64,000 nucleotides of DNA from Paenibacillus sp. 32352 (GCF_002042965.1 NZ_MZNT01000006.1:62001-126000); one strand, 5' to 3'. Positions 44,763 to 52,775 are shown, counted from the stretch's first letter. Translations and numbers: made by a program. Notes: generated from the sequence alone by a model not told the origin.

Positions 44763-45539
44763 ATGGGAACATCCTTTTTTATCGGTCATGGATCGCCTAT
44801 GCTGGCGATTCAGGATCTCCCTTACACCCGGGAGCTCCGCCAGTTGGGTGAGCGGCTGGGTAAGCCGGAAGCGGTTATATTGTTCTCGGCCCACTGGGTA
44901 AGCCGCCAGCAAGAGCTTGCGTCAACGGATCAAGTCTACGAAACGATTTACGATTTCGGCGGATTTCCGGATGAGCTGTTCCGGGTCGTATACCCGGCGC
45001 GCGGTTCGGTCAGCATCGCTGATGAGCTCCATGGCTTGTTCGAGGCGGCCGGCATCCCGGCAGCCCGCAACACCGTCCGCGGACTCGACCATGGATCCTG
45101 GGTCGTGCTGCGGCACATGTATCCGGAGGCCGATGTTCCGGTGATCGCCCTCTCCGTCAATCCGCTGCTGCCTCCGGAGCAGCAATATCGTATCGGGCAA
45201 GCCTTGGCGGCATTTAGCGACCAGAGAAACGTCGTCATCATCGGCAGCGGCGCGACCGTGCATAACTTCCGCGCCATGGATTTCGGTAAGCCCGAGCAAG
45301 CCGACAGTTGGGCCAAAGAATTCGACGATTGGCTCATCGGCCGCATGCAGGACTGGGATACCGCGGCCTTGTTCGATTATTTGAATCAAGGTCCTTACGC
45401 GAAGGTGGCAACGCCCGACTACGAGCATTTCCTTCCGATCTTTATCGCGATGGGTGCAGGGGATACCCGCAAGAAGGCCAAACTGCTGCATCAAAGCTAT
45501 CAATACGGCTCGCTCAGCCATTTGATCGTTCAATTTTAA
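44763..45539 (+). CDS. Extradiol aromatic ring-opening dioxygenase (LigB/DODA type)
   Basis: A 258-residue LigB-superfamily enzyme. Metal ligands are in SFFIGHGSPMLAI, ILFSAHWVSR and GSGATVHNF; LDHGSWVVLRHMYPEADVPV carries the catalytic His region. It cleaves a catechol ring beside its hydroxyls. Together with DoxX it resembles, in logic but not in protein family, the B. subtilis catDE catechol-detoxification pair. RBS GGAGGAGG lies before the ATG. A terminator follows within 10 bp. Confidence 0.9.
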   Translation: MGTSFFIGHGSPMLAIQDLPYTRELRQLGERLGKPEAVILFSAHWVSRQQELASTDQVYETIYDFGGFPDELFRVVYPARGSVSIADELHGLFEAAGIPAARNTVRGLDHGSWVVLRHMYPEADVPVIALSVNPLLPPEQQYRIGQALAAFSDQRNVVIIGSGATVHNFRAMDFGKPEQADSWAKEFDDWLIGRMQDWDTAALFDYLNQGPYAKVATPDYEHFLPIFIAMGAGDTRKKAKLLHQSYQYGSLSHLIVQF

Positions 45540-45546
45540 TTTGGAA

Positions 45547-45576
45547 GGCGGCTGCCCCGCGGGCGGCCGTCTTTTT
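45547..45576 (+). terminator. Intrinsic terminator
   Basis: GGCGGCTGCCC (45547-45557) pairs with GGGCGGCCGTC (45561-45571) using two G-T wobbles, followed by TTTTT. Confidence 0.85.
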
Positions 45577-45654
45577 GCTTGTTGAAGATTGAAAAAACCG
45601 TTTGGTGGAAATAATAACAAACAGGAAAGAAACCGGTTACAGGGAGCGATGCGA

Positions 45655-45819
45655 ATGCAGTATAACCTCACGACCAAACGTGATATGAAAGAAATTATTT
45701 TATCCGCTATTGAGCAGGAGAAATGGAATGCCGCCATCAAGCTGATCCAGACGGTCCAAGAGATGGAGCGGTGCGGCAGAGATAGCATTCTCATCGAGAT
45801 TAAGCAGCATCCTTCCTGA
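45655..45819 (+). CDS. Small hypothetical protein, 54 residues
   Basis: ATG 45655, with AGGGAG (45641-45646) 8 nt away; an in-frame ATG at 45649 is too close. The product (MQYNLTTKRDMKEIILSAIE...) is an amphipathic helix pair with a single Cys, IKLIQTVQEMERCGRDS. It is soluble and has no signal peptide. Function unknown. Confidence 0.55.
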   Translation: MQYNLTTKRDMKEIILSAIEQEKWNAAIKLIQTVQEMERCGRDSILIEIKQHPS

Positions 45820-45869
45820 CCACCGGTTTACAAGAGACCGTCTTAATCCGGTCCGTTCACTAGGCGAGT

Positions 45870-45898
45870 CACCCTGCATCCCGCCCCTTCATATTCTA
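45870..45898 (+). promoter_or_regulatory. Sigma-K-like promoter
   Basis: CACC (45870-45873), 16 bp, CATATTCTA (45890-45898) fits the mother-cell sigma-K pattern (MACM-N16-17-CATANNNTA). Transcription would start near 45905, so the leader to ATG 45920 is only about 15 nt and begins with the RBS. Confidence 0.5.
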
Positions 45899-45919
45899 AC
45901 CATACGGAGGGGATTCGTA

Positions 45920-46171
45920 ATGTCCTGGCAGCAAAGCATTCATTACTTGATAGGTAAACCGGTCGGCGTCTCTTTGACCAACGGGCAAGGGGTATCGGGG
46001 ATTTTGTGCAGCGTCAGCGGCGGGGAGATATACCTTATGGAATATTTGTACCATACGCAATTCGCAACGAAGCATTACCCCCTGAGCCAGATTCAAAATA
46101 TTCTCCCTTACCCGGCCTGTTATTCGGCCCAGCCCGCTTATCCGCCGTCTCAGCAAAGGCCCTACTATTAA
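45920..46171 (+). CDS. Sm-like small protein with Tyr/Pro tail, possible spore coat protein
   Basis: An 83-residue protein with an RBS GGAGGGG. Residues about 8-62 (VGVSLTNGQGVSGILCSVSGGEIYLMEYL) alternate like a five-stranded Sm-type barrel. The tail (about 62-83) is rich in Tyr, Pro, Ser and Gln, as in many coat proteins. A sigma-K-like promoter supports a spore role. I do not know the exact family; the coat assignment is inference. Confidence 0.6.
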   Translation: MSWQQSIHYLIGKPVGVSLTNGQGVSGILCSVSGGEIYLMEYLYHTQFATKHYPLSQIQNILPYPACYSAQPAYPPSQQRPYY

Positions 46172-46212
46172 AGCACGGTCTTCATCTTTCCAGCCTCATC
46201 CATCTCGACTAA

Positions 46213-46246
46213 AAGGATTGCCTGCGCAATAAGGTAATCCTTTTTG
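46213..46246 (+). terminator. Intrinsic terminator
   Basis: AAGGATTGCC (46213-46222) pairs with GGTAATCCTT (46233-46242) with one G-T wobble, followed by T residues. Confidence 0.85.
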
Positions 46247-46264
46247 CTTTGGGAACATATCCTC

Positions 46265-46304
46265 TTGGTCATCCAATACATTCCGTTTATATTCCGTTTA
46301 AAAA
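46265..46304 (+). promoter_or_regulatory. Promoter with HssR-like direct repeat
   Basis: TTGGTC (46265-46270), 17 bp, TATATT (46288-46293). Overlapping the -10 is GTTTATATT (46285-46293), CC, GTTTAAAAA (46296-46304). From memory, the S. aureus HssR box is GTTCATATT-N2-GTTCATATT; the first arm matches 8 of 9. The same site can be read as ATTCCGTTTA twice (46280 and 46291) with 11-bp period. Confidence 0.5.
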
Positions 46305-46351
46305 AGTTTCGTATTCTGTTCTTAGCAAAAAACAAAGGAGCGGATACGTGA

Positions 46352-46516
46352 ATGGCGACTGCAAAACCAAGCCTGGAGCTGACTTTGACCGATTGGCTGG
46401 TCGGGCTGTTGCTGGCTGCTCTTGACCCTGCGGTGTCAACGGCAAGGCCGGCCATGATGAAAGATCCGGGTGAGGCAGGCCCGAAAGAGGCCCTCTCCTC
46501 TCCCGAGCTCGCATAA
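46352..46516 (+). CDS. Small ORF, 54 residues, upstream of HssRS-like genes
   Basis: ATG 46352 to TAA 46514-46516 with AAAGGAG (46334-46340) about 11 nt upstream. The product (MATAKPSLELTLTDWLVGLL, then LAALDPAVST) has a short hydrophobic segment near residues 14-25 and a Pro/Ala/Glu-rich tail. It is the first ORF after the HssR-like repeat and before the response regulator. Translation is unproven. Confidence 0.45.
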   Translation: MATAKPSLELTLTDWLVGLLLAALDPAVSTARPAMMKDPGEAGPKEALSSPELA

Positions 46517-46607
46517 ACCGAGGAACTGATATATGATATTGCCAAGATTATTCCTTATCCCGTTCGAACCGTTGGCGGTTATTGCACAAAGGAGGCAGGC
46601 TGGGAAG

Positions 46608-47282
46608 ATGGCCAAATTAATGATTGTCGATGACGATTCGCATATCCGCGAGCTGGTGCGGGTGTTTCTAAGCGGAGAGGGATTCGAGGTGATAGAAGCC
46701 TCGGACGGCGTAGAAGCGCTTGCCTTACTGGAGTCCGTTACTGTCGATATGGTGATTCTGGATATCATGATGCCGAACATGGACGGCTGGGAGCTGTGCC
46801 GCGAGCTAAGAGAGCATTACGAGCTCCCCCTTCTTATGCTCACGGCCAAAGGCGAAACGGCCCAGAAGGTCAAAGGATTCGAGCTCGGCACAGACGATTA
46901 TTTGGTAAAGCCGTTCGATCCGCTGGAGCTGGTCGTCCGGGTGAAGGCGCTGCTCAAGCGATACCGCATCGCCTCCTCTCAGACCATCCAATTCGGCAAG
47001 CTGTCGATGAACCGCAAGACGTACGAGCTTATTGCAGACGGCGAGAGCATGACGCTGCCGTTAAAGGAATTTGAGCTGCTGTTCAAGCTGGGCAGCTATC
47101 CGGGCAAAACCTTCTCTCGCGAACAGCTTATCGAGCAGCTGTGGGGTTATGATTTTGAAGGCAATGAACGGACCGTGGACGTCCATATCAATCGGCTTCG
47201 CGAGAGGTTTCCGGAGGACCAATACGGCTTCAAGATCCATACGATCCGCGGGCTCGGCTACCGGCTGGAGGATCTATCATGA
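46608..47282 (+). CDS. OmpR-family response regulator, HssR-like
   Basis: A 224-residue protein from ATG 46608 with GGAGG upstream. The receiver has MIVDDD (8-10), phospho-acceptor Asp52 in VILDIMMPNMDG and Lys in YLVKPF. The winged helix includes LPLKEFELLFKLGSYPGKTF and WGYDFEGNERTVDVHINRLR, which reads very close to my memory of staphylococcal HssR, the haem-stress regulator. The stop overlaps the kinase start by 4 bp. An HssR-like repeat lies about 300 bp upstream. HssR identity is by resemblance only. Confidence 0.88.
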   Translation: MAKLMIVDDDSHIRELVRVFLSGEGFEVIEASDGVEALALLESVTVDMVILDIMMPNMDGWELCRELREHYELPLLMLTAKGETAQKVKGFELGTDDYLVKPFDPLELVVRVKALLKRYRIASSQTIQFGKLSMNRKTYELIADGESMTLPLKEFELLFKLGSYPGKTFSREQLIEQLWGYDFEGNERTVDVHINRLRERFPEDQYGFKIHTIRGLGYRLEDLS

Positions 47283-48700
47283 AACCGCGAAAAAAATTCG
47301 TCCTAAGCGTGGCTTTCGGCATGACACTCTTCCTCACCGTGTCCATTGCGCTATGGACGATAGCCTCGCTTCTGACCGCTTATTATTACGATTGGCGCGG
47401 CAAGGAAGCCATATGGGACGAGATGCTGGGCGACGGGAGGACGATAGCCCTTCTCGCCGACAGTCATGCCGGCAATTGGGATGGCTTAATGGAAGAGCTC
47501 GCGGTCCTCAAGCAGGAGCGGCTCGTTCTCGTCGATGATTCGGGCCGCAAGCTGGAGTTTGGCGGAGCGCCGGCCGTTTTGTTCGCCTCGTCCCTCGATC
47601 GGACCGAGGTCGACCGGGTGCTGTCCGGCACCGAGATGAAGTATATGGAGCGCAAGAACATATTCCGGCCGGGTCTGGCTATCACCGGCCAACCCATCTC
47701 GATTGCCGGCCGTTCCTATGCCCTCTTTATCCAGGCGGATACGGAAAGCTTGTTTCACGATTACGGCAAACAGCTCGTCACGGTCATCGTCGACTTGCTT
47801 CTGTTTCTCCTGCTTGCTTTGCTCGCATCCCCGAAGCGAAAGCAGCAGATGCTTTCTTTGAAACGAATGATCGATGCCATCCGGAAAATAGCCAAAGGGG
47901 ACTTCAACGTCACCTTCGAAACGCGCAAGGACCATGGCCCATGGGGAGAGCTGGCGGAGAACCTGAACCACATGGCGGTCGAATTGAACCAGATCGAGCA
48001 GATGCGGCAGGAGTTTATCTCGAACGTCTCGCACGAGATTCAATCCCCGCTGACATCCATTACCGGCTTCGCCCGCGCCCTTCATAACGAGCGGCTGAGT
48101 GCCGACGAGCGGAGGCATTATCTTGAGATCATCGAGACCGAAAGCACCCGTCTGTCCAAGCTGAGCGATAATCTGCTCAAGCTGACCTCGCTCGAATCAC
48201 GGCACCACCCGTTCGAGCCCAAGCCTTACCGGCTGGACAAACAGCTTCGCAGGCTCGTGCTTGCATGCGAGCCTCAATGGGTTAACAAGAACCTGGATAT
48301 GGATGTATCTCTAGATGAGGTTGTTGTGGAAGCGGATGAAGATATGATGAGTCAGGTATGGGTGAATCTGATTAACAACAGCATCAAATTCACCCCGAAG
48401 GACGGTACAATCGGGATTCATTTGACACGGCAGGATGGCGATGCCGTGATTCGCATATCGGATACGGGCATTGGCATTTCCCCGGAGGATCAGGAGCATA
48501 TTTTCGAGCGCTTCTACAAAGCCGATAAGGCACGGCAGCGGTCAGCCGGAGGCAGTGGTCTGGGGCTCTCCATCGTCAAGAACATCATCGAGCGCCACCA
48601 GGGCTCTATCCAAGTGCACAGCCGTTTGGGTGAAGGCACAGCCTTTACCGTCAAGCTGCCGCTTAAGAACACCCGTGACGAAAAAAACGCTCTTTCCTAG
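47279..48700 (+). CDS. Sensor histidine kinase, HssS-like
   Basis: The 473-residue protein has TM1 (about 10-34), a small extracellular domain (about 40-160), TM2 (about 167-184), HAMP, a HisKA domain with His252 in ISNVSHEIQSPLTSITGF, and HATPase_c with the N box NLINNSIKFT, DTGIGIS and GSGLGLSIVKN. SHEIQSPLTSI is shared with HssS-type kinases. It overlaps the regulator gene by 4 bp. Haem as signal is inferred from the regulator. Confidence 0.9.
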   Translation: MKPRKKFVLSVAFGMTLFLTVSIALWTIASLLTAYYYDWRGKEAIWDEMLGDGRTIALLADSHAGNWDGLMEELAVLKQERLVLVDDSGRKLEFGGAPAVLFASSLDRTEVDRVLSGTEMKYMERKNIFRPGLAITGQPISIAGRSYALFIQADTESLFHDYGKQLVTVIVDLLLFLLLALLASPKRKQQMLSLKRMIDAIRKIAKGDFNVTFETRKDHGPWGELAENLNHMAVELNQIEQMRQEFISNVSHEIQSPLTSITGFARALHNERLSADERRHYLEIIETESTRLSKLSDNLLKLTSLESRHHPFEPKPYRLDKQLRRLVLACEPQWVNKNLDMDVSLDEVVVEADEDMMSQVWVNLINNSIKFTPKDGTIGIHLTRQDGDAVIRISDTGIGISPEDQEHIFERFYKADKARQRSAGGSGLGLSIVKNIIERHQGSIQVHSRLGEGTAFTVKLPLKNTRDEKNALS

Positions 48701-48721
48701 AAAGCCTGGAAAGAGCGTTTT
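48681..48721. terminator. Bidirectional intrinsic terminator
   Basis: AAAACGCTCTTTCC (48684-48697) pairs with GGAAAGAGCGTTTT (48708-48721). It lies at the end of the kinase gene and before the convergent permease gene. Confidence 0.92.
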
Positions 48722-48736
48722 GCTGCAAGCATGGCT

Positions 48737-49618
48737 TTATCCTTTTAAGGAGCCTGCGGACATTTGCATAAACGATTTGTTCGCCAAGGCGTAGACGACC
48801 AGAATCGGCAGGATGGACAAGCAGGCACCGGCCAGCATCAGGTTGAGCTGAGCGGCATCGCCTGTGCCGTAGCGCAGATTTGCAAGACCTACGGTCAACG
48901 GCTGCAGCTTCGGCGAGCTCATCGTGAAGACAAGCGGCAGGATATATTCGTTCCAGCCGTGACGGAAGGCAAACAGTGCCGATACGCCAAGACCTGGAGC
49001 CACGAGCGGCAGAACGATCCGCCAGTAGATGCGGAAGTAACCGCAGCCGTCCAGCATCGCCGCTTCATCCAATTCCTTCGGAATCCCTTGGAAGAACCCG
49101 AGCAGAATGAAGAAGGTCGAAGCATGGGCCGCAATAAGGATAATAACGACGCCCCACAGCGTTTTGTTCAAGCCGAGAGAGACCATGATATCGTATTGCG
49201 GACGAAGCACGACCGCACCGATCGAGATGAACATCGTAGCGGATTGAATGAACACGAACAGCTTTTTCCCCGGAAAAGGAAGCCGATTCGCCGCGAAGGC
49301 CGCCATGGAAGCGACGATCAGCGTACCGATGGTGGACACAATACTGATAAACAAGCTGTTCCACGTAAAGGTGCTGAAATTCCCCTTTTTCCACGCAGTC
49401 AAGTAGTTGCTGAACTCCCATGTCTTAGGGAAGAACGTATCGCCTAAGTTAATTTCGATATTCGTTTTAAACGAGTTGATAATCGCCATAATAACTGGAA
49501 ACACAGTAACAATAAGGACAATCAGCAAAAATGCCCAAAGGATGATTTGGCTTGTATATTTGCTGGCCTTGGACCGGCTTTTTTGCCCCGCATGTACGGT
49601 TGCAGGCGCGTTATTCAT
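48737..49618 (-). CDS. Sugar ABC transporter permease (MalG type), second system
   Basis: A 293-residue protein with six helices. The EAA loop reads LDEAAMLDGCGYFRIYWRIVLPL. ATG 49618 has GGGAGCGAAG upstream. It is the last gene of a leftward sugar importer operon with the MalF-type and binding-protein genes upstream. It differs clearly from the first system's MalG protein in sequence, so it is not a recent duplicate. Confidence 0.92.
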   Translation of the reverse strand: MNNAPATVHAGQKSRSKASKYTSQIILWAFLLIVLIVTVFPVIMAIINSFKTNIEINLGDTFFPKTWEFSNYLTAWKKGNFSTFTWNSLFISIVSTIGTLIVASMAAFAANRLPFPGKKLFVFIQSATMFISIGAVVLRPQYDIMVSLGLNKTLWGVVIILIAAHASTFFILLGFFQGIPKELDEAAMLDGCGYFRIYWRIVLPLVAPGLGVSALFAFRHGWNEYILPLVFTMSSPKLQPLTVGLANLRYGTGDAAQLNLMLAGACLSILPILVVYALANKSFMQMSAGSLKG

Positions 49619-49639
49619 AGTCTTCGCTCCCTTCCCCTA

Positions 49640-50542
49640 TTAATAAACCTTGTTGAGACGTTTGGAAATGTAGAAGTAGGCCGCCGTAATCAGACCGACG
49701 ATCAAGGCCGTAACGAAACCTACCGCAGAACCGTAACCGAATTGCGGCTGTACGCCGGAGCCTGTCGATACCGGGAAGAACAGCTTGTAGACATACAGGA
49801 ACATAACCTCCGTCTTGCCGACCGGACCGCCCTCGGTAAGTACCATGATGCTCTCATAGCCCTTCAGCGAGTTGATGATCGCGTACATAATAATAATTTG
49901 CAGTACAGGTCCGAGCATAGGAATCGTAATGTACCAGAACTTTTGAGCCTCGTTGGCTCCGTCCAGAGAAGCACTTTCGTATACATCGTTAGGAATGCTT
50001 TGCAGACCCGCGATGAACAGGAGCATATAGTTCCCGAAGGCTCCCCAAGCCGCGATCAGAATCACCGTAAGCATCGCATGCTTTTGCCCGAGCCAGTCGA
50101 TTGGCTGCGAAATGAGGTGAAGATTCAGCAGCATTTTATTCAATATGCCGTTGTAGGAGTTAAATACGATGAAGAAGACAACCGCCATAACCGCGGAGCT
50201 GATAACCGTCGGCATAAAATAGACCGCCCGCAAAAACTGGCGACCCCGGATCGCCCGGTTTAAGATAACAGCAAGAATCAAGGACAACGGCAGCGTGATG
50301 AGCAGCTTGCCTCCCGCATAAATAAAGGTGTTCCACACCGAATCCCAATACAATTGGTCGTGCATCAGCTGCTTGAAATTATCGAGTCCGATAAACACTT
50401 CTTTCCCGTACCCCTTATAGTCGTAAAACATATACCGGATAGCCCAGCCGATCGGATATACGGAGAAAATAAGCGTAAGGAGCAGACTCGGGAGTACGAA
50501 TACGGCAGATATCCCTAACAGCCTGGATTTTTTGGTCATCAT
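49640..50542 (-). CDS. Sugar ABC transporter permease (MalF type), second system
   Basis: A 300-residue protein with six or more helices and the EAA motif YESASLDGANEAQKFWYITIPM. ATG 50542 has GGAGG four bases upstream. The leader between it and the binding-protein gene holds a terminator-like hairpin and two tandem hairpin repeats. It acts with the MalG-type protein to form the importer channel. No ATPase gene is present in the operon. Confidence 0.92.
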   Translation of the reverse strand: MMTKKSRLLGISAVFVLPSLLLTLIFSVYPIGWAIRYMFYDYKGYGKEVFIGLDNFKQLMHDQLYWDSVWNTFIYAGGKLLITLPLSLILAVILNRAIRGRQFLRAVYFMPTVISSAVMAVVFFIVFNSYNGILNKMLLNLHLISQPIDWLGQKHAMLTVILIAAWGAFGNYMLLFIAGLQSIPNDVYESASLDGANEAQKFWYITIPMLGPVLQIIIMYAIINSLKGYESIMVLTEGGPVGKTEVMFLYVYKLFFPVSTGSGVQPQFGYGSAVGFVTALIVGLITAAYFYISKRLNKVY

Positions 50543-50555
50543 GTTCCCTCCTGAG

Positions 50556-50631
50556 AGTTTCGTCGGAGACGAAACTTACTTCGTAAGCATAAGCTGAGTT
50601 TCACCGAAGGTGAAACTTACTTCGTAAGCAT
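50556..50631. repeat. Two tandem hairpin units, 41-bp period
   Basis: Unit 1: AGTTTCGTC-gga-GACGAAACT (50556-50576). Unit 2: AGTTTCACC-gaa-GGTGAAACT (50597-50617). Each is followed by the same segment TTACTTCGTAAGCAT (to 50590 and 50631), itself a TTAC-ttc-GTAA hairpin. The stems co-vary, so pairing is kept. Located in the intercistronic leader of the MalF-type gene. Confidence 0.8.
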
Positions 50632-50640
50632 TGACTTTGG

Positions 50641-50673
50641 CAAAAAGAAGGGGACCCATCAAGATAAGGTCCC
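50641..50673 (-). terminator. Hairpin terminator between binding protein and permeases
   Basis: On the minus strand GGGACC (50668-50673) pairs with GGTCCC (50651-50656), followed by CTTCTTTTTG. It could cut transcription after the binding-protein gene. Confidence 0.7.
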
Positions 50674-50696
50674 GCCTCTCAACAAACCAGCCTGAT

Positions 50697-52055
50697 TTAC
50701 TTCAATTTCATCGGATCGAAGTTCGGATCCGGATTCACTTTCACGTCGCCGGCTTTCACCGCTTTATCCAGAGCATCATTGTAGCGCTTGCTCAGGTCGG
50801 CAATAATGCCGTCCAGGTCGCCGCTGCCGTCCAGGATGTATTTCCAGAACGCATCCGCATATTTCAAGCCTTGCAGCGAGCTGTCTACGTTCGGTTTGAT
50901 AGGCCAGATGGCATCGGATTTGTTAGGAACGAAATCTTTATATCCATAGATATCCGGAGTTTTCATTTTTTCCGCAACGGATTGAAGGACTGGCATCCCA
51001 AGACCTGTTTCTGCATATTTCACCAGGTTCTCTTCGCTGTACATGTAGTTCACGAACTTCCATGCCGCTTCTTTATTCTTGGAGCTGTTGCTAATAGCGA
51101 GCCATTGAGCTCCGTTCATCCCGTTAAGACCTTTGATGGTACCGTCAATGGATGGTACCGGTGCTGCAGCCCATTTGATTTTGGTAGGGAATTGAGTCTG
51201 GTACACGCCGATTTCCGCAGAGTAGGACAAGTACATCCCGATTTTACCTGCGGCAAATTGCGCGCGCAGCGGGTCGATATCCATCGATTCCACGCCTGGC
51301 AGCATGCTTCCGTCATCCTTCATTTTCTTGAATGCGGAGATAACCTCTTTATAGCCTGCAAAATCGTATTTGCCTGTTTTGAAGTTGTAGCCGTCTACGC
51401 CGTAGCCGCTAACTTGGAGAATGTTACGTACGGAACGCTCCATAGCGCTTGTAGGGTTTTTGAAGTTCTCGGCAAAGCCATAGATGCCGTCCTTTTTACC
51501 CATGTCCGTAATTTTCTTGGCCGCATCCACCATTTCCTGAAGCGTTTTCGGCGGGTTCGCGATGCCGGCCTTTTCGAACAGCTCTTGGTTATACACGAGA
51601 CGAATCGTTGTTCCGTAGTTAGGCAGCGTGTAGATTTTGCCGTCATACATGTTGGCGCTGTCACGAAGCGTGCCTTCAAAACGTTTTTTCATATCATCCT
51701 TCATGAACGAATCGAGCGGTTCGAAGTATTGCTTGCGAGCCATGTTCACGAAATCAAATTTGGCATTCAGAATATCAGGAGCTTGTCCGCTGGCATAAGC
51801 CAGATCGACGGATTGAACGTAGTTCTCCGACATCACGCTCATTTCCACTTCGATATCCGGGTTATCCGTATTGAACTTTTCTACAAGACCTTTAATATAA
51901 TCCGCATCATGACGGTCTGCAGTCCAAAATGTCAGTTTCGTTTTGCCGCCGCTGCTGGCTCCTCCGCCATTAGCGCCGTCCTCCTTGTTTCCGCAAGCCG
52001 CTGCCGTAAAGGCTAATGACAAGCAAAGCAAGGCTGCCATTGATTTTTTTACCAT
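50697..52055 (-). CDS. Extracellular solute-binding lipoprotein, second sugar system
   Basis: A 452-residue lipoprotein with lipobox FTAAAC followed by a Gly/Ser linker. The mature part has LTFWTADRHDADYIKGLVEKF and the domain II motif LVYNQELFEKAGIANPPKTL seen in CUT1 binding proteins. ATG 52055 has AGGAGGG at good spacing. It heads the operon with permeases at 49640 and 48737. The YesM/YesN pair at 55247-58634 may control it, but is not adjacent. Confidence 0.93.
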   Translation of the reverse strand: MVKKSMAALLCLSLAFTAAACGNKEDGANGGGASSGGKTKLTFWTADRHDADYIKGLVEKFNTDNPDIEVEMSVMSENYVQSVDLAYASGQAPDILNAKFDFVNMARKQYFEPLDSFMKDDMKKRFEGTLRDSANMYDGKIYTLPNYGTTIRLVYNQELFEKAGIANPPKTLQEMVDAAKKITDMGKKDGIYGFAENFKNPTSAMERSVRNILQVSGYGVDGYNFKTGKYDFAGYKEVISAFKKMKDDGSMLPGVESMDIDPLRAQFAAGKIGMYLSYSAEIGVYQTQFPTKIKWAAAPVPSIDGTIKGLNGMNGAQWLAISNSSKNKEAAWKFVNYMYSEENLVKYAETGLGMPVLQSVAEKMKTPDIYGYKDFVPNKSDAIWPIKPNVDSSLQGLKYADAFWKYILDGSGDLDGIIADLSKRYNDALDKAVKAGDVKVNPDPNFDPMKLK

Positions 52056-52263
52056 GGTGTAACCCTCCTGTTCAAATCATAGGTTTCTCTTATGAATATA
52101 GGATATGCGATTTTTGTCGAAAATGGAGTGCGGTGAAACGATGACAAAGGGATAAAATCCGACGATGGACCTACATCGGTATATCCTCCCTACGGTGCTA
52201 CCTTTAGAATAGCGCGTTAGAAAGAGCCGATCCGCCGCTCATGATAAATTGGCTGAGGCCAGG

Positions 52264-52292
52264 TTATCCTATAGATAAGCCAGTCCTAATAA
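52264..52292 (+). promoter_or_regulatory. Promoter with dyad before the haemoglobin gene
   Basis: TTATCC (52264-52269), 17 bp, TAATAA (52287-52292). The -35 is part of a dyad TTATC-CTATA-GATAA (52264-52278). Confidence 0.35.
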
Positions 52293-52340
52293 TGCTAGAA
52301 TTGGTAAGTACATAATGAATAACCGGGGAGGTACTGCCAG

Positions 52341-52700
52341 GTGACAACCACACTTTATGAACAATTAGGCGGAGAAGACGCGATTTCCAAGGTCGTAGAC
52401 GAATTTTACAACCGAATTTTGGCCGATGACTCGATAAACTCCTTCTTCACCAAAACCGATATGGAAAAGCAGCGGAGGCATCAGGCGAAGTTTATCAGCT
52501 TTGCGTTGGGCGGTCCGAATCAATACTCCGGCAAGTCTATGGAAAAAGCCCATGAAGGAATGAACCTTCAACCGGAGCACTTCAATGCCGTGGTCGGCCA
52601 TCTTCATGATGCGCTTGCCCATTTTGGCGTCGGCGAGGAAAAAATCGATGAAGTATTGATCCATGTAGCCACGCTTAAGGACAGTATTCTTTATAAGTAG
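52341..52700 (+). CDS. Group I truncated haemoglobin
   Basis: A 119-residue globin of the short 2-on-2 type, beginning TLYEQLGGEDAISKVVDEFY. The proximal haem-ligand His71 lies in KAHEGMNLQPEHF, and the PFF-like FF pair (35-36) is present. Functions in the family include NO detoxification and O2 handling. The start is GTG with GGGGAGG upstream. It is monocistronic, convergent with murI and separated from it by a strong terminator. Confidence 0.92.
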   Translation: MTTTLYEQLGGEDAISKVVDEFYNRILADDSINSFFTKTDMEKQRRHQAKFISFALGGPNQYSGKSMEKAHEGMNLQPEHFNAVVGHLHDALAHFGVGEEKIDEVLIHVATLKDSILYK

Positions 52701-52716
52701 CCGCATGCCAAAAAGC

Positions 52717-52760
52717 AAAGCCCTTAGCCTTCCCCACACAGGGAAAAGACTAAGGGCTTC
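52717..52760. terminator. Bidirectional intrinsic terminator
   Basis: AAGCCCTTAG (52718-52727) pairs with CTAAGGGCTT (52750-52759), with an inner TTCCC/GGGAA stem. It lies between the haemoglobin and glutamate racemase genes. Confidence 0.9.
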
Positions 52761-52775
52761 TCATTTGATTCCCGT

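Noticed and set aside
46168..46545. A 125-codon minus-strand frame overlapping the 54-residue ORF
   Set aside because: No RBS at its start; the + strand ORF has AAAGGAG and a promoter in phase with the downstream operon.
50556..50631. CRISPR-like palindromic repeat
   Set aside because: Only two units, spacers are not unique sequences and no cas genes are present.
50631..52016. A 461-codon open frame on the + strand opposite the second binding-protein gene
   Set aside because: It is the antisense of a clear solute-binding lipoprotein and lacks a translation signal.
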